Part shown: positions 30,201 to 38,527 of the stretch, in pieces
Numbering within the stretch: position 1 is the first letter of the stretch
Layout: each line of letters opens with the position of its first letter
From: Methanobrevibacter woesei
GTDB lineage: Archaea; Methanobacteriota; Methanobacteria; Methanobacteriales; Methanobacteriaceae
Direction: 5' to 3'
NCBI RefSeq assembly: GCF_003111605.1
Contig: NZ_MZGU01000002.1
Location: 62,001-126,000, forward strand
DNA length: 64,000 bases
The notes under the pieces: generated by a model
Told to the model about the DNA's origin: nothing
The model's database searches: none
Seen by the model: the letters and a program-made list of their open reading frames with translations, nothing else
Translations under genes and position numbers: made by a program

Positions 30201-31941
30201 TAAGACCAACTAAAACTTTTTTTGAGTTGTTACATGATACAGATACCTCTTTTTCATCATCAGAATTACGTGCAACATAAGAAACAATTGCTTTATTTAT
30301 AAAAACAATACCTTCTGCCATTAACAAAGCATGATGAACAAAAAATAAATCTTGACCAGGAACATTTTCTGGAAAAACAATATTGTTAGATAAAATAAAA
30401 TCTTTTCTAAGTATTTTAGCCCAAACAGAAGGATAAACATTAAATAAATTCATATTTTCCTTAATAGAGCTAACTTTTATTTCATCCCCTTTTAATCCAA
30501 ATTTTTCTTCCCAATCATACATCTCATTATTCTGGAAAAAATAATCTGCAAAATTACCTGAAACAATATCAGCTTCTTCTGAAATAATTTTATTATACAA
30601 TATTTCACATGCATCCTCAAAATAAGAATCATCCGGGTCTAAAAACATTATATAATCTGCAGAAGCATAGCTCATACCAACATTTCTAGGTTTACCCGCA
30701 AATCCACTATTTTCTTTAAGAAATACGCCCTTAATATTATGATATTTATCACAGTAATCTTTAATTATTTTTCTAGAGTTGTCTGTTGAGCAATCATCAA
30801 CTAAAATCACTTCTAAATTTTCAAAACCAAATGTTTGATTTTTAATTGAATCTAAAGCTTTTGAAAGATGATCTTCCATATTATAAATAGGAATGATTAT
30901 TGAAATTTTATAAAATATTTCAATATCTTTAACTGAATGTTCCTGATTAATAATACCATTCTCATATTTATAGAATTCATCGTATGAATCACTAAATAAA
31001 ACATTTATAACTTTCTTTTTATAAGAATCAACTAATAAATTTACATTATTCTGAGTATTTAAGAATGTACTGAAATCAGATTTTATTTTTAAGAAAAATT
31101 CCTCTTTAAATTCATCTGCTGTTTCATTAAAACGTGTGAAAACTGAGTACATAAATTTATTAAAAAGAAGTTTTTTATATTCTTCATCATAGTTGTTTGT
31201 TTTAATAAATTCCTCACGAATTAATCTGAATGCATCAACAACATTCATAAATTTATTATCTTTTCTAAGCATGGTAGAATTTTCCCTATTTACTCTATAA
31301 TAATAAAGATAATCATCAAATAAGGAAACCCTCTTTGCATTTAAATATACTTTATAAAAAAAAACTTCATCTTCAAAAATTATATCTTCAGGAAACAAAA
31401 AATTATTGTTAACTAAAAATTCCCTTTTATATATTTTTTCCCATGGTGAAACAGAAATATTACAAGTAACCTGTTTTGTGTCTTTATGAGTAAAAATTAA
31501 CTTATCTAAACCATCCAAACATTTAAATGAAAGATAATCTTTATTAAAATCAGTCAACTCGCCAGTTTTATTATCAAAAGCAAAACTCTTAAATAACAAT
31601 AAATCTAAATCTAATTTTTTAGCTTCATTATATGTTAATTCAAATAATTTTGTGTCAATCCAGTCATCAGAATCTACAAATCCTACATATTCCCCAATAG
31701 CATGTTTAATCCCTACATTTCTTGAAAAACCTTGACCTTTATTTTCACTATTTTTAATTATTTTAATCCTTGAATCTTTTTTAGCATAATTATTCAAAAT
31801 ATTTAATGAATTATCCGTTGAACAGTCATCAACACAGATAATTTCAATATCTTTCAATGACTGATCTAAAACAGAGTCTAAACACTCCTCTAAATAATCT
31901 TCAACATTGTATACAGGAATAATAATTGAAACATTAACCAT
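27244..31941 (-). CDS. Giant multidomain glycosyltransferase GT2-GT2-GT4-GT2
   Basis: 1,565 residues with four glycosyltransferase domains in one chain: GT2 at about 1-330 (VSIIIPVYNVEDYL, VDDCSTDNS, FVDSDDW), GT2 at about 345-680 (ISIIIPIYNMEDHL), GT4 at about 687-1150 (EPQIGGLAKAVLSRS, SSISPHKNLFDLVKAF, EGFCLAIIESMICATP) and GT2 at about 1172-1500 (LSVIIPVYNAEEYL, FVDSDDW). The C-terminus is a coiled coil. Linking several transferases suggests stepwise assembly of a repeating unit. The DxD-type motifs are intact in the three GT2 domains. The large gene is uninterrupted; part of 800-900 is Asn/Asp rich. Confidence 0.87.
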   Translation of the reverse strand: MVNVSIIIPVYNVEDYLEECLDSVLDQSLKDIEIICVDDCSTDNSLNILNNYAKKDSRIKIIKNSENKGQGFSRNVGIKHAIGEYVGFVDSDDWIDTKLFELTYNEAKKLDLDLLLFKSFAFDNKTGELTDFNKDYLSFKCLDGLDKLIFTHKDTKQVTCNISVSPWEKIYKREFLVNNNFLFPEDIIFEDEVFFYKVYLNAKRVSLFDDYLYYYRVNRENSTMLRKDNKFMNVVDAFRLIREEFIKTNNYDEEYKKLLFNKFMYSVFTRFNETADEFKEEFFLKIKSDFSTFLNTQNNVNLLVDSYKKKVINVLFSDSYDEFYKYENGIINQEHSVKDIEIFYKISIIIPIYNMEDHLSKALDSIKNQTFGFENLEVILVDDCSTDNSRKIIKDYCDKYHNIKGVFLKENSGFAGKPRNVGMSYASADYIMFLDPDDSYFEDACEILYNKIISEEADIVSGNFADYFFQNNEMYDWEEKFGLKGDEIKVSSIKENMNLFNVYPSVWAKILRKDFILSNNIVFPENVPGQDLFFVHHALLMAEGIVFINKAIVSYVARNSDDEKEVSVSCNNSKKVLVGLIKLYYKHLDLFENYAPDNTEIVLKSLYYWITKFIDSDLLFSEIKEIVSYSSNLFQRFLDLNLPVSSNYSLLFDAISKKDYDDVIIELSKLNESYNNKVSLLLKNKQIFFACYAIEPQIGGLAKAVLSRSKKLSDLGYHVTILTVDFGQNYEFITAKLRDNNLLAENVDIINLFDYYKNKNAVNTPNKEYVENDDDCEIIYNDDNSFDKNYFKNGNKIKTERFFNDYLAIEKYFENDKCIKEKSFTEDGFCFYEMFIKNNREFYCLNDREEDLSIQISAAHEYNKHLHLQTYFFEEICGNCKDKPFLIIESTGHIPSIGNVSSDLAYKIGQLHGNVFKEPYVLGSEIQSFSAINDRENLERVITLTESQKNDLIKEFGYDRFITIPNSVEYVDLNNVEKDLNKISFVSSISPHKNLFDLVKAFKVVIDHNRNAMLEVFGRAYLPVEIEELNKIKKFIKENNMENNVIFRGYSDNIYEEMENSLATVFTSHSEGFCLAIIESMICATPAIAFDFNYGPSDIIVNGEDGIIVDKYDINSLAESIIDLLDNPDNAIKMGEIARNNILNNFLDDLIIKKWEILFEDVLYNHVVNSPIKLSVIIPVYNAEEYLDTCLNSIVNQTLNEIEIICIDDCSTDNSLEILYDFASRDERIKIISLNKNHRQGFARNRGIKLSKGNYIAFVDSDDWIDLNTFECSYNLAKKNNLDLILFKLINFDDTSDKYFETDYYNMNFFNNEKEIFNYKNISNKIFSIPVGPVNKIYKSSLLKENDIYFPEEYSMFEDNPFSHNAFLSAKRCSFIPKHFYYRRVHGNSTMQNKNKKMLDIVSILNEVISVFIDHNLFNEFSHILFNHKISVIKMWYGKIDDEFKIDFYKCIKEDFEKNKYINNLLVEPNLTNENRYFYESIVDSDTFKECQLMLQLKKVDLNDRYLEDSVYDSYSNRQVLSLINLNRRYKDRIKYLEYSNRLLRNEINNSKTGRFLTKLKNIFK

Positions 31942-31956
31942 TAAAAAAAACCCCAG

Positions 31957-33144
31957 TTAAAATAAATTTTTAAACTTCAAAAGTTTTGATGAATTGATAT
32001 TCTTAAGTTCTAAATTTAATTGTTCATTTTCCTTCTTAAGATAATTATTTTCATCATCTTTAATTCTTAAATTTTTCAATAAAATTTTATTATCATATCT
32101 ATATTGATTTAAAATATTTTTAACCTTTTCATATTTATAAAAAATATTATTTTCAATATTTGTCTTAATGTAACTAATTAACTCAGAATTATAAAAAATT
32201 CCTTTTTCTATGTTATTAAATATTAATTTAAACTCAGTAGCTATGTTAAAAAAATCATGATTTTTAAATTCATTAAAAATAGGAGAATTAAAAAGATCAG
32301 ATAATTCTTCAGAACTCACTTCCTTTTTTGACAACTGACTATTAAAAAACTGTAAATGAGAAATTAAAATCAATTTAATTAAATCCACTTTTATATTACA
32401 GTCTAAACATACATTTAATGTTAAATTATATGCTTTAATCAAACCTAATAAATATTTAGGAGTTACATTTAAAGAAATAGACTTGTCCAATTCATTAAAT
32501 CTTAATACCCTATTATAAACAATGAAGTTATTTAAAGTTAAAACTTTTTTTGCATGAAAAATCGAGTTTAATACGAAAACTAAATCTTGACCAGGAATAC
32601 CTTCTGGAAATCTAATATTATTATCAATTAAAAAAGATTTTTTAAAAATTTTAGCTGAAATAGAGGGATTTATTCTAATCAAATCAATATCATTATTAGT
32701 GTCATAAATATAAGTCCTACTTGAATTTCCAGGTGGTAAAACAACCTGTTCATTATCACCATGGATATTAACATAACCCCCCAAAACAATATCTAAATCT
32801 TTATCATCAATAATTAAATTATATAATCTTTCAATAGCATTTTCTACAAAATAATCATCTGAATCTAAAAACATTACAAAATCAGAAGATGCTTCTTTAA
32901 GACCAATATTTCTAGGTTTACCTGCAGAACCACTATTTTGATTTAGGTGAATTGCTCTAAAATTATCATATTTAGATGCATATTCATCAATAATTACACC
33001 ACTATTATCTGTTGAACAATCATCAACCATTATTACTTCAATATCATTTAAATTAAAAGTTTGATTAATAAGACTATCTAATGATTTTTTAATATGATTT
33101 TCAACATTATAAACTGGAATAACAACTGAAACCTTTTTAAGCAT
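31957..33144 (-). CDS. GT2 family glycosyltransferase
   Basis: A 395-residue protein with a GT2 domain (VSVVIPVYNVENHI, MVDDCSTDNSG, FLDSDDYF) and a long helical C-terminal part ending in a coiled coil. It lies 15 bases upstream of the giant glycosyltransferase gene and is probably co-transcribed with it. Its first 300 residues resemble the second GT2 domain of that protein. No polymerase domain is attached. Confidence 0.86.
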   Translation of the reverse strand: MLKKVSVVIPVYNVENHIKKSLDSLINQTFNLNDIEVIMVDDCSTDNSGVIIDEYASKYDNFRAIHLNQNSGSAGKPRNIGLKEASSDFVMFLDSDDYFVENAIERLYNLIIDDKDLDIVLGGYVNIHGDNEQVVLPPGNSSRTYIYDTNNDIDLIRINPSISAKIFKKSFLIDNNIRFPEGIPGQDLVFVLNSIFHAKKVLTLNNFIVYNRVLRFNELDKSISLNVTPKYLLGLIKAYNLTLNVCLDCNIKVDLIKLILISHLQFFNSQLSKKEVSSEELSDLFNSPIFNEFKNHDFFNIATEFKLIFNNIEKGIFYNSELISYIKTNIENNIFYKYEKVKNILNQYRYDNKILLKNLRIKDDENNYLKKENEQLNLELKNINSSKLLKFKNLF

Positions 33145-33399
33145 AATATAACTATTTAATTAATAATATATAATTTTAGGTGTGAGATATTTATATCCTC
33201 AAAAATAATCCATTCTCTGTTTAAACTAGTTATCTACAAAGAAAAATGCAATACAATAAACATACATCATATGCTTATCAAAATATAAAAAAAGTTTCTT
33301 ATTTTCCTAAATTAATCTTCAAGCACAAAAACCCTATTAAAATGGCAAATATAATTAATAATCCAAATCAAGTGATTAAATTCCTGGTTTTATCTCAAA

Positions 33400-33800
33400 G
33401 AAATCAACAACCTTATGATAAATACTTATGAATAAAAGAGGCTTCTGTTATTTTATTACATCAATCACACCTTTTAGTAGATTTTGGTCTGCCTCTTCTA
33501 CATCAATTGTAATCAATCCAACATCCAAATCATTCCCACTTACAAACTGATCAACAGTAACTTCATCAACTTTTAATTCTTCAATATATTGCCCTAAACT
33601 AGTATCAGAAGTTACTCCTCAAATTAGACAAATAAAGAGTTCCCTCATCATTAATATCACATAATGATTTATGTACTGCACAACATTAGATAATTATAGC
33701 TTCAATATATTCTTTTAATAAATTATAATGCTCTTTAAATAATTCAAAGGCATAAACATTTAATAAAATGATAAGAATTTCTTTAAAAGATGCTATTTAA
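33400..33800 (-). pseudogene. FkbM-family methyltransferase remnant
   Basis: Reading the minus strand, three frames carry pieces of one FkbM methyltransferase: VYAFELFKEHYNLLKEYI (33759-33695), a short CDINDEGTLYLSN piece, then GVTSDTSLGQYIEEL...VDVEEADQNLLKGVIDVIK (about 33618-33451). A TAA at 33448-33450 follows, then QKPLLFISIYHKVVDFFEIK in the same frame. Frame changes and stops show a long-dead gene. The family motif VGLI...D.E..(E/D)QNLLKG and the I-S-I-Y-H signature are clear. Further decayed sequence may reach 33240. It lies inside the glycan region. Confidence 0.8.
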
Positions 33801-34059
33801 AGATATTAATAAAGATTTACTTAAGCAAAAAATAGTATAAAAAAAGTAGTTTAGCCTAAAAAAATAAAAAAAAGGAAAAAACATTAATGTTAAAATTTAT
33901 ACAGTATTATGAAAATATACCTATATTCTTAAACATATTACTATAAAAATATTAAAAATAAATCAAAAAAGATATATAATTGCTTAAATTTATTTCACAA
34001 TTCAAAAATATTGTTTAAACAATCATTTGTAAAATAATAAAAATATTAAAAAATTATAT
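33801..34059. other. AT-rich intergenic stretch upstream of the FkbM remnant
   Basis: No reading frame is credible here. It contains A-runs that read as T-rich terminators on the minus strand, around 33838-33880, and lies downstream of the 1193-residue glycosyltransferase. Confidence 0.4.
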
Positions 34060-37000
34060 TTAATCATTAATTAAAAAATTATAAACACGCTTACAATTTT
34101 GTTTGTCCCTAAATTTATAAAAAGCATCCACTCTACTTTTATAAACATCTTTCATAAGACAATCAGTATCCAAATAGCTTTTAATTAAGTCAACTAATTC
34201 TTTTTCTTCAGATACAACTTCTCCAAATCCCATATCTTTATATTTGAAATAGCTTTTAGATAAATCGAAATTATAATCATCTGAATATTGATAATAGATA
34301 ACTGGCTTTTTAAGATAAGCAAAGTCAAAAGCAACAGAAGAATAATCAGTGATTAAAAGCATAGATTCATTAAATAGCTCTTGATAAGTTTTTTTATCAT
34401 CTACAATGATATCTTCAGATAAATCAAATATATCAATAAACTTAAACAATTTAGGATGGGGTTTAAAGATTATTTCATAACCTTTTTCTTTAGCAAAGCT
34501 AATTAAATCTTCATTTTTAAGTAAATTATTTAACTCTATGAAATATTTTGACTTTTTAAGACCATGTACACTTTTTTGAATGTTTTCTCTCCATGAAGGC
34601 ATAATCAAAATCTGTTTTTTAAGGTTTTTACTTTCTAAATTATCAAAGCGTGGAAAACCAAGCGTTTGAATAATTTCAGGAGCATAATTATAGCTAGGAT
34701 CTAAAAAAGATTCTCTTTCTAAATCAGAAACTGTTAATATTAAAGATAAATCCTTATCATACTTCCTAAGCCATCTTGAAATGTTATCTTTAGTAACACC
34801 ATGTTGTAGGAAATATTTCTCTGATGTAATAAGGCCACTATATAACTCACCGTTTTTTCCATGGAATGGATTTAAAATGTTTTCATCAGGATGAGAAGAA
34901 ATGATTTTATCTGCAAATAAATAAACAAACCTTTGTTTAAAAGAATAAAATGGCAAAACATTTTTAAAACCACTTAAACGATTGAAGTCTTTACTTTCAC
35001 AAGAAACAGTGAAATACTTACTTATTTTATCATCTTTTGCTGATGCATATCTAAATAAGTACTCAGCATTATCATCTGCAGCTTCTCTTCTATCCATAAA
35101 GAGCCATATTTTCCTATTTTTTAAAAATGGATATAATACAAGATAAATTACTCTGAAAAACAATGCTGAAGTAAAAAATGGTCCTCTATCCTTAAATATT
35201 TTCAACAAACATCTTACTTCATACATCAGCATACGAATAAAAGAATAAGAATTAAGATAAAATGAATTATCTTTAAATAAAACCATTTTTGAATCTTTAA
35301 TAAAGTAATTGCTACTAGCTGACAATCTTGCATGATTTTCAAAAGCTATAGGCAACTTATAGTATTTACCATCATGTAAAACCATAATTTCTACTTTATT
35401 ATCCTTGAGATTAGCTAATGGTATTTCTAAATCAAAATCATAAGGGAATTTATATTCAATAGATAGGAATTTCAAATTCTCACGAGTTGGATAAACAAAT
35501 CTGCTTGCAACAAATTTTTCATCTCCACAAATAGCTACTATTTCAATAGTGTCTGGATTGTAATAACTCATTAAAAGACCGGAAATATATAAGATATCAT
35601 TTTTTATCTTGATTATGTCAATATAGCATCTGTGAGTAGCTATTTTATCATCAATTTTCAAATTACTGATTGTTTCAGGAGTGAAATTATATTTTTTAAT
35701 AGCTAGTAAAAAGTCACGAACATCAATATTTAATGTTTTATGTGTTTTTATAACATCTACATCTATATGTGACAATACATTTAGGAAGGTTTTCCAAAAT
35801 TCTTTTTTTTCTGTTTCATTAAAAACATTATCAATATCAGGAGCTTTCACCATCCACTGGAGGTCATAGACCAATGTGTACTGTATAAATTTTAAAGTTT
35901 CACCAGTAACTTCATTAGAATAATTAATAAGCTCCTCAAAATAATACTTCAATCTGTCTGTGAAAAATCCTTTCTTTTTTTGAGAGTTATCAATTGTGGA
36001 AGATTCATCAAAACGTTTTCTATATAAATAATTAGCATCCTTAACAAGCCCTAACTGAGGATTGTTAATTAAAATCTTATTTAAAAGTAATGCATCTTCT
36101 GAATTCACCAATCTTGAATCAAAATACAGTCCATCAATAGTTTCTTTTTTAATAAATGCTGATGAAGCTGAAAGCTGAGGATATTGAGGATCTTTGATTA
36201 AATCAACAACTTTATCTTTTTTATATTTATAATTGAGAAGATGTGGTCCCTGTTGGTTGTCAAAAAATGTTATTGGAATTGATATCATCTCAACATCAGG
36301 ATTTTCCAATATAAACTCATAAACTGCTTTAAAAGTATTTGGAGATAATTTATCATCACTATCTAAGAAATTAACATAATCTCCTTTAACATATTTTAAA
36401 CCAAGATTACGTGCACTGGCCTGACCACCATTTTCTTTATGGATTACCTTAATATTGTCTGGATAGCTAGCCTCAAATTCTTTAGCTATTTTAAGTGAAT
36501 TGTCAGTACTTCCATCATCTACAATGATAAGTTCAACATTATGTTCAAATCCGAAATTTTGAACTGTTAAGGATTCAATAGCTTCAGCAAGATAATCTTC
36601 ATTGTTATATAATGCCATTACAACAGAAAATATTTTATAAGAATCCAATTCATTAAATTCTTCAAGATTAGCTGCTTTTAAAACTTTTAAAGTCCTTGAT
36701 TTAACTCTAGGCTCTAATTTATTTATGTTTAATCTAACGCCTGAAAGTAATTTATCAGATAAAATCTCTTCAAAATCTTTTTTCATTAGATTAAAGAAAT
36801 TCTGCCTATATTTAGGTGCAGTTTGACTGAATCTCCATAACGTAAGATGAATAAATCTATTGTAAACTTTTTCTTTATAAACATCTACATAACCAGTTTC
36901 AACAAGTAAGTCTCTAATTAATCTAAAAATATAAATTACATCAATATAATCATTATCTGAACTTTTTGAAACAGTTGAACCTTTCCTATTGGTTCTGTAA

Positions 37001-37641
37001 TAATATAAATTCTCATCAACTAAAGATATTCTTTTTGCTTTAAGATAGACATTGTAAAAGAATACTTCATCTTCAAAAATGTATTTATTAGGAAATCTTA
37101 TATTATTTGTTTCAATGAAACTTCTTTTGTAAAGTTTATTATATGGAGTTACTGAAATAGAGTCTGTAAACTTCTTGGTATCAAGATTGTTAAATACATC
37201 TTTTTTAAATCCATCAAAACATTTAAGGGAGTAATACCATAAGTCATCATCTACTTCATGAGTTTCATTGTCAAAAGAAGAAACTTTACACATTACCAAG
37301 TCAAGATTGTTATTTTCTGCTTTATTATACAATTTCTCAAGCATATCCTTTTTAATAAAATCATCAGAATCTACAAAAGATATGTATTCACCCTGTGCAT
37401 TATCTAATCCCACATTACGGGCAACACCTTGACCTTCATTTTCTTTAGATATGATCTTAATACGTTTATCCTTTTTTGCATAATTTTCAAGAATATCTAA
37501 AGAGTTATCTGTTGACCCATCATTAATGCAAATAATTTCAATATCTTTTAAAGTTTGGTTTAAAATACTGTCTAATGATTCATTAAGATAAGATTCAACA
37601 TTAAAAACCGGAACAATAACAGATACTTTAATATTTGACAT
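34060..37641 (-). CDS. GT2-GT2-TagF-like phosphotransferase fusion
   Basis: 1,193 residues in three parts: GT2 at 1-330 (VSVIVPVFNVESYL, NDGSTDNS, FVDSDDF), GT2 at about 345-660 (FSVVMALYNNEDYL, VDDGSTDNS, FLDSDDK), a beta-rich linker, then a CDP-glycerol/ribitol phosphotransferase-type domain at about 830-1190 with LQHGVTKDN, GFPRFD, FKPHP, and the ITDYSSVAFDFAYLKKPVIYY block. The last two are typical of teichoic-acid polymerases (TagF, PF04464). It is a paralogue of the protein at 21475-24099 with one extra GT2. In an archaeon it points to phosphodiester-linked surface polymers. It is read divergently from the ABC exporter pair next door. Confidence 0.88.
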   Translation of the reverse strand: MSNIKVSVIVPVFNVESYLNESLDSILNQTLKDIEIICINDGSTDNSLDILENYAKKDKRIKIISKENEGQGVARNVGLDNAQGEYISFVDSDDFIKKDMLEKLYNKAENNNLDLVMCKVSSFDNETHEVDDDLWYYSLKCFDGFKKDVFNNLDTKKFTDSISVTPYNKLYKRSFIETNNIRFPNKYIFEDEVFFYNVYLKAKRISLVDENLYYYRTNRKGSTVSKSSDNDYIDVIYIFRLIRDLLVETGYVDVYKEKVYNRFIHLTLWRFSQTAPKYRQNFFNLMKKDFEEILSDKLLSGVRLNINKLEPRVKSRTLKVLKAANLEEFNELDSYKIFSVVMALYNNEDYLAEAIESLTVQNFGFEHNVELIIVDDGSTDNSLKIAKEFEASYPDNIKVIHKENGGQASARNLGLKYVKGDYVNFLDSDDKLSPNTFKAVYEFILENPDVEMISIPITFFDNQQGPHLLNYKYKKDKVVDLIKDPQYPQLSASSAFIKKETIDGLYFDSRLVNSEDALLLNKILINNPQLGLVKDANYLYRKRFDESSTIDNSQKKKGFFTDRLKYYFEELINYSNEVTGETLKFIQYTLVYDLQWMVKAPDIDNVFNETEKKEFWKTFLNVLSHIDVDVIKTHKTLNIDVRDFLLAIKKYNFTPETISNLKIDDKIATHRCYIDIIKIKNDILYISGLLMSYYNPDTIEIVAICGDEKFVASRFVYPTRENLKFLSIEYKFPYDFDLEIPLANLKDNKVEIMVLHDGKYYKLPIAFENHARLSASSNYFIKDSKMVLFKDNSFYLNSYSFIRMLMYEVRCLLKIFKDRGPFFTSALFFRVIYLVLYPFLKNRKIWLFMDRREAADDNAEYLFRYASAKDDKISKYFTVSCESKDFNRLSGFKNVLPFYSFKQRFVYLFADKIISSHPDENILNPFHGKNGELYSGLITSEKYFLQHGVTKDNISRWLRKYDKDLSLILTVSDLERESFLDPSYNYAPEIIQTLGFPRFDNLESKNLKKQILIMPSWRENIQKSVHGLKKSKYFIELNNLLKNEDLISFAKEKGYEIIFKPHPKLFKFIDIFDLSEDIIVDDKKTYQELFNESMLLITDYSSVAFDFAYLKKPVIYYQYSDDYNFDLSKSYFKYKDMGFGEVVSEEKELVDLIKSYLDTDCLMKDVYKSRVDAFYKFRDKQNCKRVYNFLIND

Positions 37642-37724
37642 AAATTAGTAACCTATAAATGTTATTTTAAATAAATATTATATAATTAGTATTTTATATT
37701 TTATAAATTTTTAGTGGGAAGGTT

Positions 37725-38504
37725 ATGTTTAAAGAAGTGATTAAAAGAGGTACTAGTGAACATTTCTTACTTAAACAGTTAGTTAGGAAAAATTTCACAT
37801 CCAAATATAAAGATTCAATTTTAGGAATCCTTTGGAGCTTTATAAATCCATTATTAACAATGCTTTTACTTACAGCTATTTTTTCAACAATATTTGCTGG
37901 AAATATTGCTAATTATCCAGTTTATTTCCTTGCAGGACGTTGTATGTATGATTTCTTCAGTTCAGGAACAAAAATAGCTATGAACTCTATAAAAGGAAAC
38001 TCTGGTATTTTAACAAGAATCTATGTTCCAAGACATATTTTTGCTGTTGGTGGGGTTTGCTCAGAGTTTATTAATTTTTTAATATCATTAATAATACTTG
38101 TTGCAGTAATGTATTTAACTGGCCTTGCATTAAACCCAATTGACATATTGGTTATTGTCCCAATTGTAATTTTATTTGTAATGATTATGGGAGTAGGTTT
38201 AATATTATCCATTGTATGTACTTACTTTAGAGATATTGAATACCTTTATAATATATTTACCATGTTATTAATGTATGCATGTGCTATATTTTATCCAATG
38301 GAAATCATTCCAGAACCATTAAGGTCATATGCTGAATTAAATCCAGTGTATATGGTGATTGATCAATTTAGAGATATTGTGATGTACAATGTAGTGCCGA
38401 ATATTATGAGTGTTATCAACAGTGCATTATTTGCAGCAATTGTATTCGTTATTGGGCTTATTGTATTTAAGAAATATCAAAAGAGAATTACTTTAGAATT
38501 ATAA
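37725..38504 (+). CDS. ABC-2 permease of polysaccharide/teichoic-acid exporter (TagG-like)
   Basis: A 259-residue membrane protein with about six helices and the ABC-2 type family pattern. The N-terminus contains the QLVRKNFTSKYKDSILG stretch common to TagG, Wzm and RfbA. A GGAAGGT ribosome site is eight bases before the ATG. It is followed by its ATPase gene after 23 bases. With the ATPase it should export lipid-linked glycan polymers across the membrane. Confidence 0.9.
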   Translation: MFKEVIKRGTSEHFLLKQLVRKNFTSKYKDSILGILWSFINPLLTMLLLTAIFSTIFAGNIANYPVYFLAGRCMYDFFSSGTKIAMNSIKGNSGILTRIYVPRHIFAVGGVCSEFINFLISLIILVAVMYLTGLALNPIDILVIVPIVILFVMIMGVGLILSIVCTYFRDIEYLYNIFTMLLMYACAIFYPMEIIPEPLRSYAELNPVYMVIDQFRDIVMYNVVPNIMSVINSALFAAIVFVIGLIVFKKYQKRITLEL

Positions 38505-38527
38505 TTAGTTAATAGGGGTTATTTTAG

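Noticed and set aside
33246-33431. Plus-strand open frame of 61 codons near the FkbM remnant
   Set aside because: It runs opposite to the decayed FkbM gene and has no ribosome site or family features; it is a by-product of AT-rich pseudogene sequence.
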